Source of the DNA: JACPYG01 sp038063015
Lineage (GTDB): Bacteria; Patescibacteriota; Minisyncoccia; Minisyncoccales; Staskawiczbacteraceae
Assembly (NCBI GenBank): GCA_038063015.1
Contig: JBBTVX010000015.1
Coordinates: 1-25,422 of the forward strand
Length of the DNA stretch: 25,422 bases
Direction of reading: 5' to 3'
Part shown: positions 8,618-16,386 of the stretch, one piece after another
Layout of the letters: each line of letters starts with the position of its first letter
Position numbering within the stretch: the stretch's first letter is position 1
Notes under the pieces: generated by a model
The model's database searches: none
The model's input: the letters and a program-made list of their open reading frames with translations, nothing else
Told to the model about the DNA's origin: nothing
Translations under genes and position numbers: made by a program

Positions 8618-9571
8618 ATGGAACCTTTAAAAATACAAAAAAATGTTTTACTTAAAAACTATACCTCTTTTAAAATTGGAGGGCCGGCTGAATATTTTTT
8701 TATTGTAAAAACAAAAGAGGACTTAATTGGAGCTGTTAATTTCGCAAAAGAGAAAAAGATAAAAATTACAATTTTGGGCGGCGGCAGTAATTTATTAATT
8801 TCTGACAAAGGGGTGAAAGGGCTGGTGATTAAAATTCAAAATGCAAAAATTAAAATTCAAAATGACAATTCAAAATTTAAAATTATTTATATTGAAGCGG
8901 GAGCAGAGTTGAATAAATTGGTTAATTTTTGCACCGAAAATTATTTAACTGGTTTTGAATGGGCGGCCGGCATACCCGGAGGAACAGTCGGAGGAACTAT
9001 TTACGGCAACGGCCAGGCGTTTGGGGTAAAAATATCAAACTATTTGAAGTCCGTAGAAGCTCTGGACGCAAAGACATTAAAATTTAAAAACTTTTCAAAA
9101 AAACAATGCGGGTTTTCTTTGAAAAACAGTATTTTTAAAAAAAATAAAAATTTAATAATTATTTCTGCGGCTTTTAAGTTTAAAAAGTCAAAAAAATCAG
9201 ATATTGATAAAAAAATAAAAGAATATATAGATTATAGGATAAAAAGGCACCCATTGAATCTTCCTTCGGCTGGCTCCGTGTTCGTGAATCCGGAAATAGT
9301 TATTAAAGATAAAAAATTATTGGAAAAGTTTCCCGAATTAAAAGAATTTAATAAAAAAGGCGTGATACACGCGGCATATTTAATAGAAAGAGCCGGCTTA
9401 AAAGGAAAAAAAATAGGCAAAGCCCAAATATCTGAAAAACACTCTAATTTTATAGTAAACACAGGAGGAGCCAAGGCAAAAGATGTTTTGAAGCTTATTA
9501 AATTAGCCAAACAAAAAGTTAAAAAAATATTTAATATTGATTTGGAACAAGAAATAATATGGAAATCATAA
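8618..9571 (+). CDS. murB: UDP-N-acetylenolpyruvoylglucosamine reductase
   Basis: MurB reduces UDP-GlcNAc-enolpyruvate to UDP-MurNAc with NADPH and FAD in cytoplasmic peptidoglycan synthesis. The 317-residue product starts at an ATG; an upstream in-frame GTG would run into the preceding gene and is less likely. FAD-binding motifs are NYTSFKIGG (14-22), LGGGSNLL (53-60) and AAGIPGGTVGGTIYGNG (116-132). PSAGSVFVNP carries the catalytic serine at S220, and the C-terminal glutamate is in DLEQEIIW. The usual YRxSxFK motif reads LKNSIFK, so the catalytic arginine position is Lys169, which is unusual. Residues about 72-89 are an inserted low-complexity repeat. It lies 16 bp after the peptidase gene. 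Confidence 0.93.
   Translation: MEPLKIQKNVLLKNYTSFKIGGPAEYFFIVKTKEDLIGAVNFAKEKKIKITILGGGSNLLISDKGVKGLVIKIQNAKIKIQNDNSKFKIIYIEAGAELNKLVNFCTENYLTGFEWAAGIPGGTVGGTIYGNGQAFGVKISNYLKSVEALDAKTLKFKNFSKKQCGFSLKNSIFKKNKNLIIISAAFKFKKSKKSDIDKKIKEYIDYRIKRHPLNLPSAGSVFVNPEIVIKDKKLLEKFPELKEFNKKGVIHAAYLIERAGLKGKKIGKAQISEKHSNFIVNTGGAKAKDVLKLIKLAKQKVKKIFNIDLEQEIIWKS
8831..8885 (+). repeat. Intragenic AT-rich 21-bp repeat inside murB
   Basis: The 13-mer AAAATTCAAAATG occurs at 8831 and again at 8852, a 21-bp period, with a third degenerate copy from about 8866. It is translated in frame as KIQNAKIKIQNDNSKFKI and sits between two MurB beta strands, so it looks like an in-frame insertion tolerated in a surface loop. 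Confidence 0.6.
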
Positions 9572-9648
9572 TTAAGACGGTTTTTGGACAACCGTAGCGG
9601 CATTGGCGATTTTTGTACTGTAAGTCTCATTTTTAAAATTTACAAGAC

Positions 9649-9672
9649 CGCATTGAATAAATGCGATTTTTT
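9649..9672 (+). terminator. Short intrinsic terminator after murB
   Basis: The stem CGCATT / AATGCG (9649-9654 and 9660-9665) encloses a 5-base loop and is followed by A and six T. The stem is only 6 bp, so it is a weak terminator. It also overlaps the -35 region of the proposed secA promoter. Confidence 0.45.
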
Positions 9673-9680
9673 GTTAATAT
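9653..9680 (+). promoter_or_regulatory. Putative secA promoter with extended -10
   Basis: TTGAAT at 9653-9658, a 16-bp spacer and TAATAT at 9675-9680, preceded by TGT, make an extended -10 promoter. The hexamer ends 6 bp before the secA ATG and there is no Shine-Dalgarno sequence, so the transcript may be leaderless. Confidence 0.5.
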
Positions 9681-9686
9681 AGAACT

Positions 9687-12131
9687 ATGTCGTTTATATC
9701 TAAAATTTTTGGCGACCCCAATGAAAAATACATTAAAGGATTGGGGACCATAGTTGAAAAAATAAACTCTTTTGAGCCGGAATTTGAAAAACTTTCGTCC
9801 GAGCAATTAAAAGAAAAAACAAAAGATTTTAAAAATAGGATTGCAAACGGAGAAAATTTAGACAGTATTCTGCCTGAAGCTTTTGCTTTAATCAGGGAGG
9901 CCGCCAAAAGAACCTTGAATCAGCGTCATTTTGACTCGCAATTAATCGGAGGCATTGTTTTGCATCAAGGAAAAATCGCTGAAATGAAAACCGGCGAAGG
10001 AAAAACTTTGGCCGCTACTTTGCCGGCTTATTTAAACGCCTTGGAGGGCAAAGGAGTGCATATTGTTACAGTCAACGATTATCTGGCAAAAAGAGATATG
10101 GTTTGGATGGGTCAAATTTATAACGCCCTAGGATTGTCTGCCGGATGTATTGTTAATGAATCCGGTTTTGTTTATGATTCTTTGTATAAATCAGATGAGT
10201 TTGATAAAGAGAGAGACCTAACAGGCAGTTTTAAAGTAGTGGAAAATTATTTAAGGCCGGCTCAAAGAAAAGAGGCTTATTTGGCCGATATCACTTACGG
10301 CACCAATAATGAATTTGGTTTTGACTACTTAAGAGACAATATGGCTTATGATTTGCAACAGCAGGCTCAACGGGGATATAATTTTGCCATTGTTGACGAA
10401 GTAGATTCAATTTTAATTGATGAAGCCAGGGTTCCTTTGATTATTTCCGGCGCAGGGGAAGAAGCGACAGAAAAATATTATCAATTTGCCAGAATTGTGG
10501 CTCCTTTAAAAAAAGAAGAGGATTATGTTTTAGATGAAAAAATGAAAACAGCAACTTTTACGGAAGAAGGCCAAAACAAAGTTGTAAAAAGTTTGAGCCA
10601 AGACCCTTGGCAGGAAAACGATATTGCCGTAACGCATCAATTAGAATCAGCCCTGAGAGCCAAAGTTTTATTTTTAAAAGATAGGGATTATGTTGTAAAG
10701 AGCAGCGAGATTATAATCATTGATGAATTCACCGGCCGGCTTATGCCCGGGCGCAGATGGTCTTCCGGGCTTCATCAGGCAGTGGAAGCTAAAGAAGGCG
10801 TAACAATACAACCGGAATCCATAACATTTGCAACAATTACTTTCCAAAATTATTTTCGTCTTTACAAAAAAATATCAGGCATGACAGGAACCGCTTTAAC
10901 TTCAGCCGAAGAGTTAGACAAGGTTTATAATTTAGATGTTGCCGTGATTCCCACCAACAAACCCATGGTCAGACAGAATTTAGCGGACAAGGTTTACAAA
11001 ACAGAACAAGGTAAGTTTATGGCAGTAGTAAAAGAAATAAAAGAGCTCCATCAAAAAGGCCAGCCGGTTTTAGTTGGAACAAGGTCTGTTGAGAGAAATG
11101 AATTTTTAGGAAAAATGTTGGAAATACAGGGTGTTCCTCACCAGATTTTAAATGCTAAAAATCACGAAAGAGAAGGAGAAATTATCGCCCAAGCCGGCCG
11201 AAGAGGAGCTGTTACAATTGCCACCAATATGGCCGGCCGCGGAGTTGATATAATTTTGGGTGGCAATCCGTCTCTGCCGGACGAAGCGAATAAAGTTCGC
11301 CAAGTCGGAGGATTGCATGTTCTCGGAACGGAAAGACACGAGGCAAGAAGAATTGATGACCAGCTAAGGGGCAGAGCCGGCAGGCAAGGAGACCCCGGGT
11401 CTTCGCAATTTTTTGTTTCTTTGGAAGACGATTTAATGAGGATTTTTGGCGGAGACAAAATAAAGTCTTTAATGACAGTCCTAAAGGTGCCAGAAGACGA
11501 GCCGATACAGGCAGGAATGATTTCCGGAGCCATTGAATCCGCCCAATCAAAAATTGAAGGATTCAACTTTGACGCTAGACACCATCTTTTAGAATATGAC
11601 GATGTGATGAATAAGCACAGAGAAATTATTTATAGAAAAAGAAAAGATATATTAGAAACGCAACCAGAAAAGTTGAAATTACAAATTATAGAAATAATTA
11701 AAAAGGCAGGCTATGCAGAAGAGGATTATAACAAAAAAGAGCAAGAGCTTGGCAAAGACGATATGTTCCAGTTGGAAAGAGCGGTTAGTTTAAAAGTTTT
11801 AGACACTCTTTGGCAGGACCATCTTTCCAATATGGACCATTTAAGAGACTCGGTTCGTTTAAGGGCTTACGGGGGGCACGACCCTTTAGTAGAATACAAA
11901 AATGAAGGCCGTAAAATGTTTCAGAGATTATTGGAAGAAATTGACACGAGCATTGCCAACTCTGTTTTTAAAGCCAGTTTGCAACCGCAAAGACAATCTT
12001 TATCGGCGCCCAACACCCAACGCCCGACAACTTTGCCTGCCGGACAGGCAGACAACATCCATGTGGGAAGAAATGACCCTTGCCCCTGCGGCTCCGGCAA
12101 AAAATATAAGAAGTGTCATGGCAAAATATAA
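9687..12131 (+). CDS. secA: Preprotein translocase ATPase SecA
   Basis: SecA is the motor ATPase that drives unfolded preproteins through SecYEG. The 814-residue product has Walker A in MKTGEGKTLAA, the DEVDSILIDEAR Walker B region, DEFTGRLMPGRRW, the GMTGTA motif, and the second helicase half with TNMAGRGVDI and QLRGRAGRQGDPG. The C-terminus is the SEC-C zinc motif CPCGSGKKYKKCHG, preceded by a variable linker. The length is close to that of other small SecA proteins, with a reduced helical scaffold. A palindromic insertion codes for LPAGQAD in the linker near the end. It overlaps the next gene by 14 bp. It starts at an ATG 6 bp after an extended -10 and lacks a ribosome-binding site. Confidence 0.98.
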   Translation: MSFISKIFGDPNEKYIKGLGTIVEKINSFEPEFEKLSSEQLKEKTKDFKNRIANGENLDSILPEAFALIREAAKRTLNQRHFDSQLIGGIVLHQGKIAEMKTGEGKTLAATLPAYLNALEGKGVHIVTVNDYLAKRDMVWMGQIYNALGLSAGCIVNESGFVYDSLYKSDEFDKERDLTGSFKVVENYLRPAQRKEAYLADITYGTNNEFGFDYLRDNMAYDLQQQAQRGYNFAIVDEVDSILIDEARVPLIISGAGEEATEKYYQFARIVAPLKKEEDYVLDEKMKTATFTEEGQNKVVKSLSQDPWQENDIAVTHQLESALRAKVLFLKDRDYVVKSSEIIIIDEFTGRLMPGRRWSSGLHQAVEAKEGVTIQPESITFATITFQNYFRLYKKISGMTGTALTSAEELDKVYNLDVAVIPTNKPMVRQNLADKVYKTEQGKFMAVVKEIKELHQKGQPVLVGTRSVERNEFLGKMLEIQGVPHQILNAKNHEREGEIIAQAGRRGAVTIATNMAGRGVDIILGGNPSLPDEANKVRQVGGLHVLGTERHEARRIDDQLRGRAGRQGDPGSSQFFVSLEDDLMRIFGGDKIKSLMTVLKVPEDEPIQAGMISGAIESAQSKIEGFNFDARHHLLEYDDVMNKHREIIYRKRKDILETQPEKLKLQIIEIIKKAGYAEEDYNKKEQELGKDDMFQLERAVSLKVLDTLWQDHLSNMDHLRDSVRLRAYGGHDPLVEYKNEGRKMFQRLLEEIDTSIANSVFKASLQPQRQSLSAPNTQRPTTLPAGQADNIHVGRNDPCPCGSGKKYKKCHGKI
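12034..12050 (+). repeat. Small GC-rich palindrome in the SecA linker
   Basis: TGCCTG and CAGGCA form a perfect 6-bp stem around CCGGA. It is much more GC-rich than the surrounding sequence and lies in the variable linker just before the SEC-C motif, so it looks like an inserted short mobile palindrome read in frame. Confidence 0.5.
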
Positions 12132-12996
12132 GATAATAATTTTAATAATAATATTATTGGCAGTTGGAGTTGGATTTTATTTTAGAGACGATGTAATAAA
12201 ACTTTATAATAATTTCAATAAAGGCGTTCAAGATTTTCAAAAAACAGAAATTGGCAATCTGATAACCGAGATAGGAAAAGAAGTTTTAACTCCGCCTCCC
12301 TTAAATATAGGCGGCGCTAAAAATCAGGCGGTTTTAACAAAAGCAAAAATAATTGCCGAGACAAACATACAAAGATACAATCAAGGCGATGGCCTTTTGC
12401 CATTGTTTGAAAACCAAAAGCTTAATGAAGCGGCTTTAGCCAAAGTCAACGATATGTTTTTAAATCAATATTTTGAACATGTTTCGCTAGCTGGGACAGG
12501 CCCCGCAGAATTGGTTCAAAGTTTTGGATATGATTATATAGCTACTGGCGAAAATTTAATATTAGGAAATTTTGCCAGCGAAAAAGAATTAGTGCAGGCT
12601 TGGATGGACAGCCCCGGCCACAGAGATAATATTTTAAATGACCGCTATACGGAAATTGGAGTGGCTATTGTTAAAGGAAATTATAAAGGGGATACGGTTT
12701 GGCTTGGAGTTCAAGAGTTTGGCTTGCCTCTTTCCGCTTGTTCCAAGCCAAGCGATAATTTAAAAAATCAAATAGATTCTTATAAAAGTCAGTTGGATAA
12801 TTTAAATGTTCAAATTAATGAAAAACTCGGCCAACTTAATAATACGAATCCCCGCAACAAACAATATGATGATTTGGTGGACCAATATAATCAATTAGTT
12901 AGACGATATCAACCGCTGGCAGGGGAAGCTAAAGGATTTATTACGCAATATAATAATCAGATAAATATTTTTAACCAATGCGTTTCTGGCAATTAA
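12118..12996 (+). CDS. Membrane-anchored CAP (SCP/YkwD-like) domain protein
   Basis: The 292-residue product starts at the ATG overlapping the last 14 bp of secA; a longer frame upstream is only a shadow of secA. Residues about 5-22 are a hydrophobic signal anchor. The CAP domain spans roughly 78-213 and has the expected helix and strand pattern: LNEAALAKVNDMFLNQYFEH, TGENLILGNF, VQAWMDSPGHRDNILNDRYTEIGVA and WLGVQEFG. It keeps the His (FEH), Glu (GEN) and SPGHR residues that line the CAP cavity. The C-terminal 70 residues form a coiled coil. Bacterial YkwD-like proteins are secreted and often cell-wall linked, but their activity is mostly unknown. Overlap with secA implies co-translation rather than a shared function. 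Confidence 0.88.
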   Translation: MAKYKIIILIIILLAVGVGFYFRDDVIKLYNNFNKGVQDFQKTEIGNLITEIGKEVLTPPPLNIGGAKNQAVLTKAKIIAETNIQRYNQGDGLLPLFENQKLNEAALAKVNDMFLNQYFEHVSLAGTGPAELVQSFGYDYIATGENLILGNFASEKELVQAWMDSPGHRDNILNDRYTEIGVAIVKGNYKGDTVWLGVQEFGLPLSACSKPSDNLKNQIDSYKSQLDNLNVQINEKLGQLNNTNPRNKQYDDLVDQYNQLVRRYQPLAGEAKGFITQYNNQINIFNQCVSGN

Positions 12997-13066
12997 TAAC
13001 GGGAAAAATGGTAAACACGAATATCGCGCTCGTACTTGTAATAACTGCCATGGCTTTCATTTCAAG
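12992..13066 (+). pseudogene. Possible remnant of a small zinc-ribbon ORF
   Basis: A reading frame without a start codon reads NGKHEYRARTCNNCHGFHFK between the CAP gene and the next gene, then continues to a stop at 13105. The CxxCHxFH pattern resembles the end of small zinc-ribbon proteins. It opens inside the CAP gene after a stop at 12962-12964, so it is either a decayed fragment or chance. Confidence 0.2.
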
Positions 13067-13092
13067 TTAAAATATAAAATATTATATTTTAA
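13067..13092 (+). promoter_or_regulatory. Perfect AT-rich palindrome abutting a start codon (candidate operator)
   Basis: TTAAAATATAA and TTATATTTTAA are perfect 11-bp inverted arms around AATA, and the right arm ends on the A of the ATG at 13092. It has no GC content to act as a good terminator. Its place fits an operator, possibly for autoregulation by the winged-helix protein that follows. Confidence 0.4.
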
Positions 13093-13676
13093 TGTTTCAT
13101 TTTAAAAAATCACGATCAGAAGTTGCTAAGGAAATTTTTAGTTGGCTTTTGTTAGGTGGAATAATTTGCGTAGCCGCTACGTCTCCTTATTTTTTAGTAA
13201 ATATTTTAAAATTCGGAAAAAGATTTAAAAAATATCAAAAGAAAAAAGTTTACGATACTTTTTATAGATTGCAAAAAGAGAATTGCATAATTATTAAAGA
13301 GAAGAATAACCAAATTTATATATCTCTCACAGAAAAGGGCAGAAAAAAAGCTGGCTATCTTCAGGTAGATAATTTACGGATAAAAAAACCTAAAAAATGG
13401 GATGGTAAATGGAGAATCGCAATGTTTGATATAATTCAATTTAAAAAGTTTTATCGGGAAGCTTTTCGTGGTAAAATCAAAGAGCTTGGATTTGTGCCCT
13501 TGCAAAAAAGTATATGGATTTGCCCATTTGAGTGCAGAAAAGAAATAAATATTCTTAAAAGTTTTTTTGGTTTTACAGACAAAGAGATGATATTAATTAC
13601 AACAGATAATATCGGAGATGATAGTCATTTTAGAAAGATGTTTGAAATAAGTAATAAATATACATACTTGAAATAA
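13092..13676 (+). CDS. PaaX-like / Cas2-like winged-helix protein with N-terminal membrane segment
   Basis: The protein has 194 residues. An N-terminal hydrophobic helix (about 16-40, IFSWLLLGGIICVAATSPYF) precedes a winged helix (about 50-92, ending ISLTEKGRKKAGYL). A Cas2-like ferredoxin domain then starts at KWDGKWRIAMFDI and includes FRGKIKELGFVPLQKSIWI. This order is that of PaaX, the phenylacetate repressor, whose middle domain is related to Cas2. No CRISPR array, cas1 or phenylacetate gene is visible, so neither name should be taken as function. It could be a membrane-associated regulator or nuclease. The palindrome at its start may be its operator. Confidence 0.75.
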   Translation: MFHFKKSRSEVAKEIFSWLLLGGIICVAATSPYFLVNILKFGKRFKKYQKKKVYDTFYRLQKENCIIIKEKNNQIYISLTEKGRKKAGYLQVDNLRIKKPKKWDGKWRIAMFDIIQFKKFYREAFRGKIKELGFVPLQKSIWICPFECRKEINILKSFFGFTDKEMILITTDNIGDDSHFRKMFEISNKYTYLK

Positions 13677-13722
13677 AAGCCATAGCAGTGATAGGAAGTA
13701 TAGATAATATATATAAATAAAT

Positions 13723-14388
13723 ATGAAGATAAGCAATAAAATAGTTAACGAGGTGAGAGGCCGGGCTAAAGATTTTTTTGTTTCAGCCTCGGGTTGCCAT
13801 GACTGGAGCCATGTTGAAAGGGTTTATAACCTGTGCCTTAGAATTGTTAAAACAGAAAAAGCAGATATTAATATATTAAAACTTGCGGCATATTTGCATG
13901 ATGTCGGACGCAGAGAAGAAATGCAAAGCAAAGGAAAAATTTGTCACGCAGAAAAAGGGGTTGAATTGGCAAATAAAATTTTGTCTTCTTATAATTTAGA
14001 TACAGAAATAATAGAAAATATAAAACACTGTATTTTATCGCACAGATATAGGAATAATCACAAACCCACAACAATTGAAGCGAAAATTTTATTTGATGCT
14101 GATAAGCTGGATTCAATTGGAGCAGTTGGGATAGGTAGAGATTTTTTATTTGCCGGTTCTTCAGGGTCTAATTGCTTGTATACAGGTAATGAAAAAAAAT
14201 TAGTGAAAACTGCAAGAGAGTTTAGTTATACTAAAGAAGACTCAGCCCTGTTAGAGTATTATTTTAAATTAAAAAAAGTAAAATTAAAAATATTGACAAA
14301 GACCGGAAAGAAAATTGCCGAGGAAAGGCACAATTATATGGTTAATTTTTTCGAAAGATTTGAGTTAGAAATTAAAGGATTATTATGA
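13723..14388 (+). CDS. HD-domain phosphohydrolase (YedJ/YpgQ-like)
   Basis: The 221-residue protein has the HD metal-binding motif spread over HDWSHVERV (about 26-34), YLHDVGRR (the HD pair), SHRYRNNHKPT and DADKLDSIGAVGIGRDF. This order and spacing match the YedJ/YpgQ branch of HD hydrolases; YpgQ has nucleoside triphosphate pyrophosphohydrolase activity. It is likely a cytoplasmic metal-dependent hydrolase of nucleotides, but the substrate is not shown by the sequence. Its stop overlaps the next start as ATGA, so the two are probably one operon. The upstream 46 bp are very AT-rich, and no clear ribosome-binding site lies at normal spacing. Confidence 0.85.
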   Translation: MKISNKIVNEVRGRAKDFFVSASGCHDWSHVERVYNLCLRIVKTEKADINILKLAAYLHDVGRREEMQSKGKICHAEKGVELANKILSSYNLDTEIIENIKHCILSHRYRNNHKPTTIEAKILFDADKLDSIGAVGIGRDFLFAGSSGSNCLYTGNEKKLVKTAREFSYTKEDSALLEYYFKLKKVKLKILTKTGKKIAEERHNYMVNFFERFELEIKGLL

Positions 14389-14885
14389 AAATTGCGATTG
14401 TTTCAGATACGCACGGAAATGCGGCTAATTTTAGGAAAGCTGTTGGTTGGCTGAACAAGGAGAATATCCAGACGATTTTACATTGCGGGGATATAGGCAG
14501 TCCGGAAAGTTTGGTGGAATCTTTGGCAGAGTTTAAAGGCAAGCTTTTCGGCGTTTTGGGAAATATGGATAGAGATTACAGAATAGATTTGGCAAAATAT
14601 CAAAATAAAAAAACGCAGATATTAGAAGAAGTTTTGGAAAAAGAAATCGGCAGAAGAAAAATCGCAATAGTTCATAAACCGGAACCGGCAAATAAACTGG
14701 CAGAAACCGGTAAATACGACTTGGTTTTTTACGGCCATACGCATAATCCGTGGGAAGAGAAAATAGGGAATTGCAGGGTAATAAATCCCGGCGAACTGGC
14801 CGGCCAAATAAACAAGCCGACTTTTGCGATATACGACACGGCCACAGATGAATTAGAATTAAAAATTTTAGAGAAATTAGTTTAG
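14385..14885 (+). CDS. YfcE/MJ0936-type metallophosphoesterase
   Basis: The 166-residue protein has all calcineurin-like metal motifs in order: SDTHGN (7-12), HCGDIG, LGNMDRD, a histidine in IVHKP, and YGHTHNP near the C-terminus. NPGEL then closes the fold. Such short phosphodiesterases hydrolyse cyclic nucleotide or phosphodiester model substrates with Mn or Ni in vitro; the physiological role is unclear. It is coupled to the HD hydrolase by a 4-bp ATGA overlap, so both may act in nucleotide clean-up. That link is inference. Confidence 0.9.
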   Translation: MKIAIVSDTHGNAANFRKAVGWLNKENIQTILHCGDIGSPESLVESLAEFKGKLFGVLGNMDRDYRIDLAKYQNKKTQILEEVLEKEIGRRKIAIVHKPEPANKLAETGKYDLVFYGHTHNPWEEKIGNCRVINPGELAGQINKPTFAIYDTATDELELKILEKLV

Positions 14886-14894
14886 CCAAATAAA

Positions 14895-14923
14895 TTGACT
14901 ATTTCAAAAAGCAGGGATATAAT
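14895..14923 (+). promoter_or_regulatory. Near-consensus sigma70-type promoter for secDF
   Basis: TTGACT at 14895-14900 and a perfect TATAAT at 14918-14923 are separated by 17 bp, the optimal spacing. Transcription would start near 14930, giving a leader of about 25 bases before the ATG at 14955. Confidence 0.78.
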
Positions 14924-14954
14924 AAAAAATCACTTTTGATTAAAATTGGTTTTC

Positions 14955-16382
14955 ATGCAGCAGAAACATTATATTTTCATCGGCGTTTTAATTTTGGCTA
15001 TTTTGGCTGGAAATTTTATTTTTCCGAATTATTTTAATAAAGGAGCTGATTTTTTGAATCAAAAATTTAATTTAGGCATTCCTCATTTTTGGACAAAGCC
15101 GTTTGTTTTTGGTTTGGACTTGCAGGGAGGAGTTAATCTTACCTATCAAGCGGATTTGAGCAATGTTACGGACGCAGACAAGCCGGGAGCCATGGCCGGT
15201 TTGAGAGATATTATTGAAAGAAGGATTAACATGTTTGGAGTTACAGAGCCGGTTGTGCAGATTCAGGGACAAGACCGGCTGATTGTTGAACTACCGGGAG
15301 TGACAAATGTCCAAGACGCGATAAAAATGATAGGAGAGACGCCTTATCTTGAATTTTTAGAACAGAGGCCGGAAGCAGAAACCCAGCAGATTTTAGATAA
15401 AATAAAAGAATTGCAGACGGCTCAAGATAAAAAAGAAGACATAGCAAAAATAACGGATTGGCAAATGGCTTTGCAAAATCCATATTTTAAGCCAACCGAA
15501 TTAACTGGAAAATATTTGAAAAATTCAACAGTTATTTTTGACCAAACTACTTATAAACCGGAAATACAGCTTCAATTTAATGACGAAGGGGCGAAATTTT
15601 TTGAACAAATAACAGAAAGAAATACTAAAAAACCTTTGGCAATATTTTTAGACGGCGCTTCTATTATTGATACTTCTGGCGATGGCAAAATTGACGTCGG
15701 AGATTTATACGCTCCTATTGTTCAGGGAAAAATAACGGGCGGTAAGGCGGTAATTACCGGAGATATGAGCACTCAAAAAGCTAATGAAATTACCAGAAGG
15801 CTGAATTCGGGAGCGTTGCCGGTAAAAATAGGAGAGCCAATTTCCCAGCAAACAGTCGGTCCTACTTTAGGGGCGGTTTCTTTAAAAAGGTCTTTATCAG
15901 CCGGCATATACGGATTTTTAGCAGTGGTTTTATTTATGATTTTAGTTTATAGATTGCCCGGAATTTTAGCTTCTATTGCTTTGGTAATTTATGTTGCCAT
16001 AGCTCTTTCTTTATTCAAATTTATCCCGGTTACCTTGAGCTTGGCCGGAATTGGAGGTTTTATCTTGTCCATAGGAATGGCAGTTGACGCCAATATCCTT
16101 ATTTTTTCCAGAATGAGAGAAGAAATTAAACAAGGCAGGGGGCTTTCTTTGGCCACAGAGGAGGGATTTAAAAGGGCATGGCCGTCAATTCGCGACAGCA
16201 ATTTTAATTCTTTAATTGTTTGCGCCATCTTGTTTATTTTTGCGACCTCTTTTATCAAAGGATTTGCTTTGACCTTAAGCATAGGAATTTTAGTTTCAAT
16301 GTTTTCGGCAATATTTATAACTAGAATCCTTTTAATGATTTTTGTCGGACCAAGATTGGAAAAATTTAAATGGCTATTGTAA
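14955..16382 (+). CDS. secD: Protein translocase subunit SecD
   Basis: SecD joins SecF to use the proton or ion gradient to pull preproteins out on the periplasmic side. I chose the ATG at 14955 (475 residues); an in-frame TTG 9 bp upstream is possible, and neither has a strong ribosome-binding site. An N-terminal membrane helix (about 4-22) is followed by GLDLQGGVNLTYQ, the SecD signature. A large extracytoplasmic domain comes next, with RDIIERRINMFGV and the NSGALPVKI segment, then five C-terminal membrane helices containing GMAVDANILIFSRMREE. The order secD-secF with a 4-bp gap is the usual arrangement. It follows a near-consensus promoter. Confidence 0.96.
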   Translation: MQQKHYIFIGVLILAILAGNFIFPNYFNKGADFLNQKFNLGIPHFWTKPFVFGLDLQGGVNLTYQADLSNVTDADKPGAMAGLRDIIERRINMFGVTEPVVQIQGQDRLIVELPGVTNVQDAIKMIGETPYLEFLEQRPEAETQQILDKIKELQTAQDKKEDIAKITDWQMALQNPYFKPTELTGKYLKNSTVIFDQTTYKPEIQLQFNDEGAKFFEQITERNTKKPLAIFLDGASIIDTSGDGKIDVGDLYAPIVQGKITGGKAVITGDMSTQKANEITRRLNSGALPVKIGEPISQQTVGPTLGAVSLKRSLSAGIYGFLAVVLFMILVYRLPGILASIALVIYVAIALSLFKFIPVTLSLAGIGGFILSIGMAVDANILIFSRMREEIKQGRGLSLATEEGFKRAWPSIRDSNFNSLIVCAILFIFATSFIKGFALTLSIGILVSMFSAIFITRILLMIFVGPRLEKFKWLL

Positions 16383-16386
16383 TTAT

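Noticed and set aside
11902..12117. Long N-terminal extension of the CAP-domain protein
   Set aside because: It lies entirely within secA in another frame; the ATG at 12118 begins directly with a signal anchor.
13067..13092. Rho-independent terminator of the CAP gene
   Set aside because: The stem is purely A/T and no T-run follows beyond the next start codon.
13092..13676. A CRISPR-Cas locus suggested by the Cas2-like domain
   Set aside because: No direct-repeat array, cas1 or effector gene is visible anywhere in the window.
16342..16386. Upstream TTG start for secF inside secD
   Set aside because: The ATG at 16387 lies just before the first membrane helix, as usual for SecF.
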